Positions 11,801-23,999 of a stretch of 64,000 nucleotides of DNA are shown piece after piece. Under the pieces are notes generated by a model that was given only the letters and a program-made list of their open reading frames with translations, searched no databases and was not told the DNA's origin. Origin of the DNA: Onchocerca lupi (lineage: Eukaryota; Nematoda; Chromadorea; Rhabditida; Onchocercidae); assembly GCA_028564675.1 (NCBI GenBank), contig JAOVVO010000246.1, positions 1-64,000 of the forward strand, read 5' to 3'. Positions within the stretch are counted from its first letter, which is position 1. Each line of letters begins with the position of its first letter. The translations under genes and the position numbers were made by a program.

Positions 11801-14587
11801 CATTGTTATTTGGGAAGCTGGTAAACCTAGTACAGGAGCATCGAAAAAAGGGATTTGTTGCTTGGCAACTAGTCCGATTAAATTAGCTCAATTACGATCT
11901 CATCGTGGAGAGTTCATTAGATCAAGGTAAGTTGATTTTGCGATTGATTTTTGGGAAGAATCTTTTGAGATAAAGAAATCATTTTGAAAGATGGAGTCAC
12001 CTTCGCTCTTTTACTAATGTTATTCTCTCCTCTTAAAAGAAGTGCAGAGAAACATAATTATGCGAATAGTATTTGTTTGTTTATATTTAAATTTCGTCTC
12101 CTTAAGCATTGATATTATGAGAAAAAACATAAGCATGCAATCTTATTTTCTTAGTATTTAATTTTTTATTGTCTTTTCTAGTGCACTAAACCATGAAGGC
12201 AGTTTGTTAGCAGTTTCTACAATTTTTACAACAACTCTTTACAAATTGGATCTCCATTCTTCAAAAGAACCCAGTATATCTGTTCTGAAGAGAATGGATA
12301 TTTGTGGGACGGAGTTGCTTTTTACATCAACATTTTTGTTTATTGCATCTGGATGTCTCAGGATATCAAGCTTATCAATTGGTGATTCTGTATCAGAATA
12401 TCCAGATATAATCACCGAAAGAGGTGCTTTATTGTAATTCTTTGTTAATTATTTCTCGTAAATTTTCTGGCATAGCACCAAATTCTGAAATAAGATTTTT
12501 GATCAAACTTTTTCAATAGATGATTTTTCTTTAATTTGTAAACGGTATGAATTTTATGCGAAGTTCCACTATGCGACAATGAAAAGATGGATACATGAGG
12601 ATAGTATACTCCATATTATATATTATGGTTTTCAGATAATGCTGGTGAAGTAATCCGATTACACTCTAACATGACTGAAACGTTTCTTGTTTTGCTTACA
12701 GCACGAAATGAACTTTTTACGCTGGAAATCCGCAAAAAGGTCATTTTTTTCTTTTTTTCTTTTTTTTTATATTCTTTGTTAGAGGATGTTGAAGTCTAAA
12801 AAGAGAGAATTTTAAAGTAATCATCTTCAATGTAGTATTTTATATTCCTTTTTGTTATTTTTATCTGCTGGTACTAGAATACGGCATTTTCAAATTTATG
12901 AGGAGATTTCATTAATTTTATTTATCTATGATATATGAACATTTACTTATTAATTCTTTTTCACTGTAAATTTATTCCTATATTTATTCATATCAGTTGA
13001 TCTCATTTCATTTATTTATTATCAGTTATGCAAATTCGTTGTCGCTCATTAACTCTTGCTAATATTTTCTTTCTTATTTTTTATCCTTATTTATTTCTTT
13101 AATTTCTTCAAAATTCTCTTTTTTTAACTACTTTAATAACTTATTCTAATGGTTAAATAATCTATTGAACATAATTTACAGAAGTTATTTTACAATGTGG
13201 GATTCTCAACATTCTTCAAATTTCATAAGTAATATCCATTTTTTACAGACGTTACGGAAGTTGGAAATCCCCGGCACGAACATCTTCATCGATGTTCAGT
13301 TTATCAATTTTGCTTCACTTTATATTCTCTGTGCTGATAGAAAACATACGATTATCGAATATAACATCGATACGAACATTCTTAGTGACAGCACGATTTC
13401 AACGGAAGCATTGTGCATGTTACCGGATGAATTAGTTTTACAAATGAATTGCAATAGTTCAGATGGTGTTGTTTTAGGTGGTTCACGAGGTAGTTTTCGG
13501 GTTATCGCACTTATCAATGGGGTACGTATTCTATTTTGACAGATTTTTTAATGAAATATATATATATATATATATATATATATGGTGAAGAAAAACCAAT
13601 TTATTACTTAGAGAAAGCTTGCTTTTAAAAATGAAATAAGAAAACTCGGAAGATACGAAGAGAAGAGGCAATATGCTCGTATACATGAAGAAAAATAAAA
13701 TACTGAGGTCAAGATAATTTTTAATTTCCCTTCTTTCGAATTAAATTTGGAAGATGTGAAGTTCGGAAATTTTCTTTGCTGAGTATTTAAAACTTCTTTC
13801 TAGAAAATTCCAGTGTTTAAATTCTAAGAAATAAATGAAACTTGTTTTCATTTGATCAGAATTTGGTAATGGCTTCCTTCCGAAAATTTAATTTCGACGA
13901 GAAATACGATAGCTCTGTGTTTAATAAGCAGTAAATATTATGCATGATAATTTACCGAATCATCCGATGATTGAATAAATATCTAGGACACTGTGACAAA
14001 CCCTAATAATATATCCATATATGGTGTGCGAATTGGTGGCCATTCAAAAAAACGATTAGTTTCGTGTGCATCCTTGATCTGTCTTTCCTTTGCTTCTAAG
14101 GCTTAGAGAGGCGTGATGAGCTTCAATTGAGACTTATTGGTGGAAGAAGAGAAAAATAACTGGAAGGAATGGGAAGAATTCAGGAAGATATTATCCATAG
14201 TGTTTAGAGGAATGAGGTAGGCTTGGAGAGTGATTTTTAGGAAAGTAGATGATGTGCCTAGTTGGGACACTCAGGAGACAGGACCCTGCTGCTGTATACA
14301 TCTCTAATTCACTCTTTACACTCTTCATTTTGCCTGATAAATCCAACATGCTGTTTCTTCTCTACCCATTTTTAATATTTCATTTGCAGAAACGAGTATT
14401 GCTATATGGACCAGAAGCATGTGCATTGAAGAAAACGGAAGAAAATGATGGAGTATGCTTGATGCGTAGGGATCGATGCATCCAGGCCTGTTGGTTATCT
14501 GCCCGAAAGTTGCTCTTCACGACTCCAATTATGCTTGCCGAACCTTCCCAAACCGCTTTTCGACTTAAACGTTACGGTCTGAATTGA
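8855..14587 (+). CDS. UTP4: UTP4 / Cirhin, WD-repeat small-subunit processome protein
   Basis: Nucleolar WD40 protein of the t-UTP subcomplex, needed for pre-18S rRNA processing (family knowledge). Exons: 8855-8973, 9413-9596, 9938-10082, 10328-10496, 10813-10888, 11022-11126, 11332-11490, 11745-11926, 12182-12423, 12636-12739, 13249-13521, 14390-14587; joined 1956 bp, 651 aa (human protein 686 aa). The resemblance runs end to end: MDDFEVHECDLFEHEP at the N-terminus, GDSRGYVSFWSASNG, IHTNDVRALVASQHTTALYS and a basic tail ending LKRYGLN, matching Cirhin's N-terminus, mid WD repeats and lysine-rich end. Exon 5 has an alternative upstream acceptor at 10797-10798 that would add five residues (MQTNFSGD in place of IGD). 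The gene follows beta-catenin by 1.4 kb and precedes the NETO-like gene by 482 bp. Identity is by remembered family pattern, not a search. Confidence 0.88.
13556..13583. repeat. (AT)n microsatellite
   Basis: Fourteen AT units in the last and longest UTP4 intron (13522-14389). The rest of that 0.87-kb intron shows no recognised element. Confidence 0.95.
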
Positions 14588-15069
14588 TAACCATTGTTAT
14601 CGGTGCTCATTAGACTAATCAGTCAGTCCTCCAATTCAATCCGTATTTTTAACAAATTATTTAAATGTTTTAATACGGCGAAAAATTTGAATGGCAGTAA
14701 TTTTTAAACACTGTAAAAAAACAATCAAATCTTTTTATTCATTCTTGAAAATATAAAAGCTGTTACTGCTTTCGAAAACTGTTATATTATTCTGAAAGTT
14801 GTGTAATTTTCATAAAACAAAAGGCTGTCGGCCTGCAACTGCTTATTGGAACGTGTATTGTCGCTATCATTTTCCTATTCTGCTTATTTTCTATGTTGAT
14901 AATTGTATCAAATTCATTATTGTTGTTGAGGATATATTTTGTTAAATTATAATTGCCGATATCTACAGCAACAACAAATAAGCTTTCAAATTTGAGAAAA
15001 AAATTTGATTAAGCAATTAAATAGTTGCTAAAGAAATAAGCTAATCAATTGGGTTGGATAGATAAATGA
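14588..15069. other. Spacer UTP4 / NETO-like gene
   Basis: 482 bp holding the UTP4 3' UTR and the 5' region of the next gene. A candidate acceptor, ATCTACAG, ends at 14968, about 100 bases before the next ATG. No coding resemblance seen. The spacing would allow an operon, but nothing proves one. Confidence 0.45.
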
Positions 15070-18000
15070 ATGAATGTTGTTCTCCTATTATTAGCTTTTA
15101 TGGTAGGTATTACAAAGTCAATAGAAGGGCAACAACAGCAACAAGAACAATTGCATGAACCATGTAAAACACAAGAAATTCATGGGAAGGAAGTATCAGG
15201 AGGTTATTTAACATCTCCCAATTATCCATTCAGCTATCCGCCTAATCAGAATTGCCTTTTCAATATCACTGCCTCAGCAAATTTGATAATCCATCTAACT
15301 TTTACCCACTTCCATCTGGAGGATCGTACGACACGCTCCAATCAATGCCTTAATGATTATCTGATCGTAACTGTTGTGGATTATCAAGGACGTGAACATG
15401 TCGGTGAACGCTTTTGTGGTAAACAACTTCCAGAACCTATACATACCATGCAAAATTCAGTTTATATTCGTTTCCATTCTTCACATACGAACGAATATTC
15501 AGGTTTCCGACTACGTTATCAATTCTTGACGGAAGGTTTGCTTTTATTCCGTCATTGATAAATTCACATTTCTTGTGACGCGAATTAATCAGAATAGGTT
15601 TTTCGGAAATGAATTTTTTAGCTAATCCAATTACAGAAATTCAAAGTTATTTTATGAAAATTTAAAATTAAATAAAGTAGGAAGTTAAAAAAATTTAAAA
15701 TAAAATATGATGACAAAAATTACTAAAAATGACGAGTAAATTGGTCAGAACAGGAAAATTGAAAATTTTTAGAAAGATTTTAATTTCCAATCTTACATAT
15801 TTTATATTTGGTACAAATTAGCAATTAGACCGGGAAATCGTCAAATTTTACGAACTTTTGGTACTAAATGCCAAATGAACAATCTAGTTCATCTAATCAT
15901 TCGAAATTGATATTTTAATAAAAAGTTATCATATATTGTAACAACAATATTGATTGATATTTATCTTTTTACAAATGTCGAATATTTATGGAAGCTTTTA
16001 ATATTTAGAATGGAATTTTACAAAATTTAATAATGCATTTCATACTAATATTTACACCAAGAATTACTACGCCTATTAAAAATGTAGATGTAAGAAATAA
16101 TAAGTTCAAAAGCGATGAAAAAACTTTGAGGATGTCTTCAGTCATTAATCTGTGCTGAATTCAAAAAATATGCGAGTGAAGCTTAAAAATGAGAATCTTT
16201 CCGAAAATTTCAATTCTTTCTCTTTGATTATTATATTTGTCTTTTTTGATATTTCATCAATCCTACAATTTTGAAAATTATGACTTTTACTTTGAAATTA
16301 TCATGAAATAAAAAATGATAATCACATTTAATCCATGATAACTCGCTAAAACAATGCTTTATCTTATTGTTAGACTATCTCTATCATAAATGATAAGAGA
16401 ATTTTATCAAATTTTACTGAAAAAGAAAAAAAATCGATTTAAAAGAAAGAGAAAAGATTTGCTATAAAAAAAAAAAAAAAAGATTTGTTATAAAAAAATA
16501 GTCAAAAGTATTGCTTAAAAATAAACTTTTGCATAATTAATTTTATTCAAACTTTAAATCAATTTTCTATTCCAATTAAATTTATAATTTTGCATTTGCA
16601 GAATCAATATTTGAACCAGCTAGTAGCTATTTTGATGATGATCTGAGGTATTTGAGATATTGCGGTGGTCATCATAGTAATATTAAAGTATACAATGGTG
16701 AAATACGAAGTCCTGGTTATCCATCATTTTATCCAAAAAATGTCACCTGTAATTGGTTGGTACGTGTCGATCCTGGTAAAAAGATTTACATACGTGTAGA
16801 ATATCTGGAATTATCACCAACGATGGGTTAGTTTATGCTAATTATTGAATGCCTAATTAACATTTAATTCGATAGTTTAATTGTTGATAATAAGTTTATA
16901 ATATTTGGAATTAATTATTAACGATAAATTAATTCGTCTTAACTATCGAATGTCTAATTAACATTTTATTTGATAATTTAATTGTTCATAATAGCTTCAT
17001 CGAATATTATCACTAATTTGATATGATTGATATATTTTTAGCGGAATGTGATAAGGCATCAGTATATATAATCGACGGTTATCGTCATGATTCAATAACG
17101 GATATAGTAAAGAAGGATGATACAACTCAGGTGAAATTCTGTGGCAGTCAACTTTATTATACCGAGGAAGGTATGAAGTCATATATGTCTACAGGGAATC
17201 GTCTCATAGTTCGGTATTATATAATCTTATCAATTCTTATCAGTAATCGTTTGCATTCATTTCGTTTTCACAAGATTTCAACTAATACTCTAAGTTTAAA
17301 TGAAAAGAAAATAATACTTATTGTTTCATTTCAATTTTATTCAGTAATAATAAGTGAATGACTTTGAAGTATATTAAAAATTTTAAGCAGTGATGAAAGA
17401 AAAAATCGCCATTTATCAATGATAAATGATTAAAAAATTATCAGTGATAAAATTGTCACTTTTAGATTTGTAACGACAGCTCATCCAAGTCCATCGCTAT
17501 TAACAAGATATGAAAAACAGGGTAAACCAATTGGTTTTCGTCTGATATGGACTGAAGTTGAGAAAATTTTACCCGAAGGAAATGTTTGTCCGGTAATTTA
17601 ACTTTTTTCTTCTTAAAAGAGAAAAAAAGACATCTTCCGATATATAATCTTTCGCTATATATTAAAAAAGAAGAAAAAAAAAATTATTTTTTGAAAAAGA
17701 AATATTTTTCATACAAAAATTAAATCTTTTACATTTGATCTCAATACGTGATCGAATTTTTGGGAGTTTCAGTTAAGCTGAAAAAATCATGATGATAAAG
17801 ATTTGATCTGAGAAAAATAGATATTTCTGATTTAGAAATATCATGATAAGGTGTTGGAATAGGCAGAATAATTTAATAGATGACAATGTTGTGATTTTAG
17901 TTTGCCAGAAAGGATCTCATCCAAGTGATTCCTTTCACCTCAGTGTTAGGCACTAGGATTTTATTTTATTTCATATTTTTTTTTTTTTTACTTACGTTTG

Positions 18001-19489
18001 ATGCGCAATTACGTGACGAACCAAAATCGTTACCAATAAACAACTGAAATACTCCTGAAAATCAAGATCAAAATACTTTGCTGAATAACAATTTCATTTT
18101 AGATATTTTTTACTCTTAGCGAAACTTTTCGACTTATATGAATAACTTTTAGACAAATGAAATACATAGCTTATTTTTTGTTTTTAATTCATTCAAATTT
18201 TTTTTTGAAATTGATTTCATCTCAGAAAGAACATCAATAACCAGTTCTCTTTTTCGTTAACATTCAACTTTCCTCAAACATAAATTTTATCTTTCGTCAG
18301 AAGTTTACCCGATAATCTTTCACGATGAATTCAAATTTGTTTAAATCATTGATAAATTAAGAAGCTTAAATGCTGCCGTAATTTAGTGATATTATTTATG
18401 TAAATGATAAACTAAACTTTACAGGGTTTTGCTTGCAAAGGTGGCGAATTATGCATCGATAATGGCGAAAGTGTTTGTGCAAGTCGAACTCAATTATGTA
18501 TTGATAAATCGCTGATCTGCAATGGTGTTCATAATTGTGCCGAAAATGATTATACGGATGAAGAAAATTGTAAGTTCTTCCATCTTCATTATTTAATATT
18601 CAGATTCTAGCATAAAGTTAGCATTAACTTCAGTTATAAATATGTTGTTAATAGATTTTCTTGAAGTTTTTCTTATTTCTAATTTCTGTCAACAATTCTT
18701 ACGTAGTTGAAATCAAATTGCCCGTAAAATAACTGTTGTAAATTGATTGATCATATAAGTTTTGTTAAGTTTTGTACAAAACTAATTATGATTACTTTGA
18801 TTCAAAATTTTTTTAAAGTTAAAGAAGTAACAAAAAGGACTAGATAAGTTGTAGTTGATTTTTTGAAACAAATGCATAAACTTTTATTGATGTCTTTTTG
18901 GAAAAATGAGCAAATGATAATTTTCCATCTAAAGTTATATTATTTCTTTTTTATACTAAAAAATCAAGTAATTGTTAATGATAACGAAAAGTAATAAAAC
19001 AATTAGTAATAAAGTAATTGTTAATAAAGTAAGTTCACAATATTTTCTATCTTATATAATTAATTAATTATCTCATATTTATCTGTACCTTTCATTTCAT
19101 GAATGTATCGATGATTCTTAGGCTATACTCAACATATCATATCAGCATGCTCAATAATCATCTTTCTGATACTGGTTATCATATCGGTGATTCTATGGCA
19201 ACGAAGAATTAGGCGACGTGACGAAGAGCAAAAACGTAAACAGCTCGAAACTACTACGACAATAGCATCAACTTCATTGGATGGTAATGGGAAAAATAGC
19301 GTCATTTGGGAACCAACACGATGTTCCTTGATGAATCTCGATTCTTCGTTGGATGTTCATCATCTCCATCATCTTCATCCTACTACACATCATCAAAGTC
19401 ATTGCCAACGTTATCACGATCAGCAAAAACAACAAGAAAATCATATAGCTCTTTCCGAAATGAATACATTTCATTCAGCTTTATTATAA
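15070..19489 (+). CDS. sol-2: NETO/SOL-2-like membrane protein: two CUB domains, LDLa, one TM
   Basis: Probable auxiliary subunit of ionotropic glutamate receptors. Neto proteins and C. elegans SOL-2 have this same order: signal peptide, CUB, CUB, LDLa, transmembrane, tail. Exons: 15070-15535, 16602-16826, 17042-17213, 17466-17592, 18425-18569, 19122-19489; joined 1503 bp, 500 aa. Signal peptide residues 1-20 (MNVVLLLLAFMVGITKS). CUB1 about 32-152 (GGYLTSPNYPFSYPPNQNC). CUB2 about 176-320 (GEIRSPGYPSFYP, NVTCNW). LDLa about 334-379, ending CNGVHNCAENDYTDEENC with the acidic calcium-site residues. TM 384-404, then a basic stop-transfer (QRRIRRRDEEQKRKQ) and a His/Gln-rich cytoplasmic tail. Several in-frame ATGs lie near 15066-15074; 15070 gives the cleanest signal peptide. 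SOL-2 versus another CUB/LDLa protein is inferred from architecture. Confidence 0.85.
16847..16992. repeat. Imperfect direct repeat inside an intron
   Basis: Two ~45-bp copies (16847-16891 and 16948-16992, offset 101 bp) start GAATG(C/T)CTAATTAACATTT and end TTTAATTGTT(G/C)ATAATA. They fill most of the 215-bp intron between CUB2 exons of the NETO-like gene, suggesting a local tandem duplication. Confidence 0.7.
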
Positions 19490-20005
19490 TTCGAATATGA
19501 TTAGCTGAATTTCTCATTTTAATACAACCTCTATCCTACACTTCATAGTTATAATTCAATATAAATTATGCTAAAATATTTGTTTTGTGCAGGACTTTAT
19601 GCAGATGAAATTGTCAAAAATTTTCGAATCAATATTCCGCTCTTGTCTTCTAACTTTTCACCCTTTAGTTAAGGCACTTTAATCAAGTTTTGCTATTCTC
19701 GAGACCTCTTTCTACAGTAATAATCTATTCTGATGCTCAATTTACTTCTACTTGAAATGGTATGTAACCAAGCAGTTCCAATTTTAGTGAAGCAAATTTT
19801 ATATATATTTTTAATCAAATGATTATTAACAAGCAGCACCAATAATAAATTCTTTTGGAACGGAGTTATACATCATAATAAATATAAAAAGCAGTAACCC
19901 GAAGATATGAAATTAAAAACAAATAATAATCCCTTATTCTATTCTTAGTCATTGCAGTAATCCATGATTCCAGAGATGCATTTTGAAATTCGCATTCCAT
20001 GATGA
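19490..20005. other. Convergent 3' spacer, NETO-like / XPNPEP3
   Basis: 516 bp between two tail-to-tail genes, AT-rich. AATAAA hexamers at 19844-19849 and 19876-19881 are candidate poly(A) signals for the plus-strand gene. No other feature recognised. Confidence 0.5.
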
Positions 20006-22410
20006 TCATTGAGACAGATTTTGCAATATGCAAAAATCGTCATTGCTTTGTCCTACACGTTCTGTCATCATCAGTAGTTTAATGCTTTCGGGATCCCTAA
20101 CAGCATCTTTAGTGAGCACTTCTACTTCACCATTCGATCCAAGCAAAATATCATCTTCGATACGCATGCCGATACCACGAAATTCTTTTCTTACTTTTTC
20201 ATTGTCATGTCGAACATAGATACCTAAAAATAAATAGGAAAAAGATAAGAGCCTTCATTCCATCAACCTTTATTTGGTTGATTCTTCTTGCTACCAAGCA
20301 TATAATCTACGCCATCTTACATCAAAATCCATAACAAGCTTACCTGGTTCTACGGTGAATGTAACCCCTGCCTGCAAGGGAATATTGCGAGCCACAGAAG
20401 AAGTATCATGTATATCCATTCCAAGATAATGGCTCACATGATGGGGACAAAGTCTATCCGCTTCCTGAAAAAAAAGGAAGAAAACTTTAAACATTCACTA
20501 AATGAAGCAGTAATGAATTAATTTGTTTTATATAGACATAATAAATATAAAAGAAATTGAATTATTGATTATATCCGATTAGATAAATCTTATGAAAAGA
20601 TTAGAAAAATTGAAAAAAAGGAATGAACTTACATAAAGCAATTCCTCCTCTCCTATATTGCTCGGAAACATTCCTATTTCAGAACAATTTCTAGCAATAT
20701 ATTCAATCATTGTTAAATATATTTCGTTTAGTCTAAGCGATTCAGTTTGCCTAAGATAATCCAAAAGGCGAGATTGCACATCATTCAGTGCATCATAGAT
20801 AGCTCTCTGTGGAACATTAAAATGACCAGAAACTGGAAAAACGCGTGTTATATCACTTGAATAGCCCTCGTATTCACAACCAGCATCTACAAGTATTGTA
20901 TCACTATCACTGATGGCCTGAAATTGAAATTCTAAATTCGAAAACTTCGCGCAAAAGAAATTGGAATTCATTGCAAATCAGAAAAGGAAAAAAAGGAACC
21001 TTATTTGCATCCAGATAATGTATGATATTGGCACGATTACCAGCAGCTACTACTGGTGGATAGGCAAGACTTGCAGCGCCACGACGCCGTACTTCCAACT
21101 CTAATTGTCCAATAATCTCATTTTCATTGCTAACTCCTTTACTTTTTGCAATCACTGCATTCATAGAATGTGCTCCAATAGAACAGGTTTGTCTCATCAA
21201 ATCTTGTTCAGCTGATGATTTAATCCATCGTAGGGCATCAATATGTTCGCGTACTGGCACAAACGTATCACATGTCGACAGGACCTTCAATTCTTTATTC
21301 TGACTAGTAATTAGTTACTGAAAATATCGACGAAAAATCTTTTAACTGTGGCAACATGATAATATTGTCCGCAAGAACAAACGTCATATCAAAGTTTTCA
21401 ATTCCTAATTTAAATTTTCAAATTCTTTCTTCACTTTTTCAAAATTTACCGATAATAAATCTAACAAGCCGATTAACTGAAATAATTTGAGATAATTTGA
21501 GAGCTATTATTAGAAGCTAATTTATGGAGATTGGTGATTAGTGGAATTGAAAAAGAAAAAAAAAACATTAAGCCATTACCAGAATATGTGCAATTTTGAA
21601 TATCAAGATGATGCTTTAAATTTCAATAAATTAATTGCGAGTTTCAGCAGAAGCTTAAATTAGGAGAACAGATAAGAAAGCTTTTTTTTTTCAATTTTTT
21701 TAAAAAAAAATTTAATTTACCTCCGAAAGACCATCCCTTATTGTTTGAAGTGTTGTGGTATCATATGAAACAGTGCAGCCGACTGTGTTAAAAATTAGTG
21801 TTTGTAAATCAAGAATTATCTGACTTCGTTCTTTGATTTCATCTAAACCACTAATATTTGCAATTTCATTGGTAGTTAGTCCAGGACCTTCCCATAATTC
21901 TTGCTTTTCAGAACGTTCTGAAACAAAATAATATGATAGTAACATGTAGAAATTAGAAATATTCAAACTAAAAAAAGATAGAGAATACAATATCTATCTG
22001 TTGATAGTATTAAATAACTTTAAACAAGTAATTAGACAATAATTGAAATGAAGAAATAATAGGAAAATAATACCTTCAATATACAAAATTGATTTCGGTT
22101 TCTGTTCTGATTCAGCTGCAATAACCAGCACAGCATCTGGTTGATTTAAACCAGTAAAATACCGAAAATAAGAACATTGATGGAATGGATACGGTACATC
22201 TGGAGCATAGAAATGACGTACAGCCGATCGTAGCACCACAACCAGAGATTTATTTTCAATTTCTGGCACCGCATGTCGCAATTTCGCTATTAAATCCGAG
22301 CGACGTTGCGTATATTCAGCAGCACTGATTCCTTGTTTCATTGTTGTTACGGTTGCTATTGATGAAGATGAAGATATCCTCCGTAAACATCGACATATTC
22401 CTCTTATCAT
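20006..22410 (-). CDS. XPNPEP3: Xaa-Pro aminopeptidase 3 (mitochondrial type, M24B)
   Basis: Metallopeptidase removing N-terminal residues before proline; XPNPEP3/Icp55 enzymes trim mitochondrial proteins. Exons on the minus strand: 22074-22410, 21721-21917, 21000-21299, 20633-20917, 20344-20464, 20006-20223; joined 1458 bp, 485 aa. The N-terminus MIRGICRCLRRISSSSS is Arg/Ser-rich without acids, typical of a mitochondrial presequence (inferred). The dinuclear metal ligands are all visible: D289 (VDAG), D300 (SSDITR), H385 (HHVSHYLGMDIHD), E412 (TVEPG) and E436 (RIEDD). An aminopeptidase-P N-domain precedes, with VPYPFHQCSYFRYFTGLNQP. The start at 22410 directly follows an A28 tract; a second Met at 22341 would lose the presequence. 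Family assignment is firm; location is inferred. Confidence 0.93.
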
Positions 22411-22416
22411 CTCGAG

Positions 22417-22444
<28 letters not shown>
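22417..22444. repeat. A28 homopolymer abutting XPNPEP3 start
   Basis: Twenty-eight A on the plus strand, so a T28 tract on the coding strand, followed by CTCGAG and then the ATG. It could serve as the pyrimidine tract of a trans-splice acceptor (the GAG before ATG). Its exact length may be unreliable in an assembly. Confidence 0.8.
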
Positions 22445-22447
<3 letters not shown>

Positions 22448-23338
22448 TTTCCCAAACAAACCTGAAATTCTGGAAATGACATGATATCTAGATGAAGATA
22501 ATGTTGGATAAAAAATAGTCGAAATAGTGACAAATAAAAGATAGCTATGAACTTTAATCCATCAGAAATCATAATACTTCCAACATAATCTTGAAATTTT
22601 TATCGCAGGATACTTTGATCAAATAATTGAAGGGATTCATGAAAGTTTACATCTTCTACCACAGAATTTTAAAATATGAGCGGAATAAAGTTAATCATTA
22701 TTTATATCTCAGAACCAGTTAATATTGATTTAGACTAGTCGGAACATAAAGAAATGAATTCTACGACTTTTCATATTCAACTTCATTTTTACGATCTTTC
22801 CATATCAACTTATTCGGAATCATCCTGCAATCTATTACATGCCAACACAAACTATCCATTTTTGATAGCGCTTGATAACGTCCCTAAGATATGAAATCAT
22901 TTGTATCTTCTAAATCTGAATGCTTGGTTCACAAAAAATTTCCTAGTCAAACTTCATGAAACTCACACATGTACCATTCAAATTGCTTCTATAATCTTAT
23001 AACTCATCAAATAATTTCTGATATATCCCTTTTGAAGCTATGCAATCCGGCTGTTGTTCGTTAAGAATTTTGAAATTTACAAATCTAATTTAAAAGAAAA
23101 AATTTCCTAAAATCACATTAAATTCAAATGAGCATTCCATCGTTTAAACATAAGCACCTACAGCAATAAAAATTCGTACCTGTAATGCTCTCAAAAGAGG
23201 GGAAAAAGAGAAGAAAACAAGCAAACAGTAATACTACTAATGGCATAGAATGGTTTATTCCAGTTTAGTAACAAAATCAGTTTAAAGAAAATAATGATAA
23301 TTTTATACCTTTGATTTCTCACATGTTGCTTTCTTTTT

Positions 23339-23340
<2 letters not shown>

Positions 23341-23403
<63 letters not shown>
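23341..23403. repeat. Poly(T) tract, T30-A-T32
   Basis: Sixty-three bases with a single A at 23371. Longest homopolymer in the window. May be a retroposed poly(A) scar, slippage product or assembly artefact; no flanking duplicated sequence was recognised. Confidence 0.9.
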
Positions 23404-23831
23404 CAAGAATAAAAAACCCGATTGAATAATGAAATTCCTATTAAATGTGTAATATTCACGTTATCATGTGAAAGGAAAAAACGAAGAACTTTAAGTTTAG
23501 AAAAAAGAATGAAATTCAATCCAATTAAAATGTGAATATGTATGTATAAACGACTGATAAAAGTAAAGTGTAAATGACATCGATGTGCAAAAGAAATAGA
23601 AAATACAAGAAATGCGCAGACCATGAAAAAAATTAAATTTAAATAATAAGAGAAAAGAAAAAGAAAAAAAAAGGAAAACATTAATTTTCACAAACTCTAT
23701 TGAACGCAATGGTGAAAAAGAATTTAATAATAATATGTAAAATACAGTTAACAATTCAGAGAAGAATGTAAAATATGCTTTGCTTCCTAGCAGAAAATAC
23801 ACACATACATCAGAAAAAAAAAAATTCAATT

Positions 23832-23838
<7 letters not shown>

Positions 23839-23879
<41 letters not shown>
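23839..23879. repeat. (CA)16(TA)4 compound microsatellite
   Basis: Dinucleotide run in the probable 3' UTR of pqn-59, about 120 bases beyond its stop codon at 24000. On the transcribed strand it is (TA)n(TG)n. Confidence 0.95.
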
Positions 23880-23999
23880 CACATGCATGCAATTCATCAT
23901 ATAGCATGAGCATGATGACAATTACTAGCACTGATAATGAGGGACAGTTAATTTCTCCAGTTTTACTTTTCTTCCACTTTTAAAATAAACAATGGTAAT

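Larger units (their letters stand above)
22411..23999. other. Tandem intergenic region, pqn-59 3' end to XPNPEP3 5' end
   Basis: About 1.6 kb separating two minus-strand genes. It holds the promoter side of XPNPEP3 and the 3' UTR of pqn-59 and is unusually rich in simple sequence (listed separately). The open frames here, such as a lysine-only one at 23191-23406, are products of homopolymers. No gene recognised. Confidence 0.55.

Noticed and set aside
23191..23406. Lysine-repeat open frame on the minus strand
   Set aside because: It is translation of the 63-base poly(T) tract and has no features of a gene.
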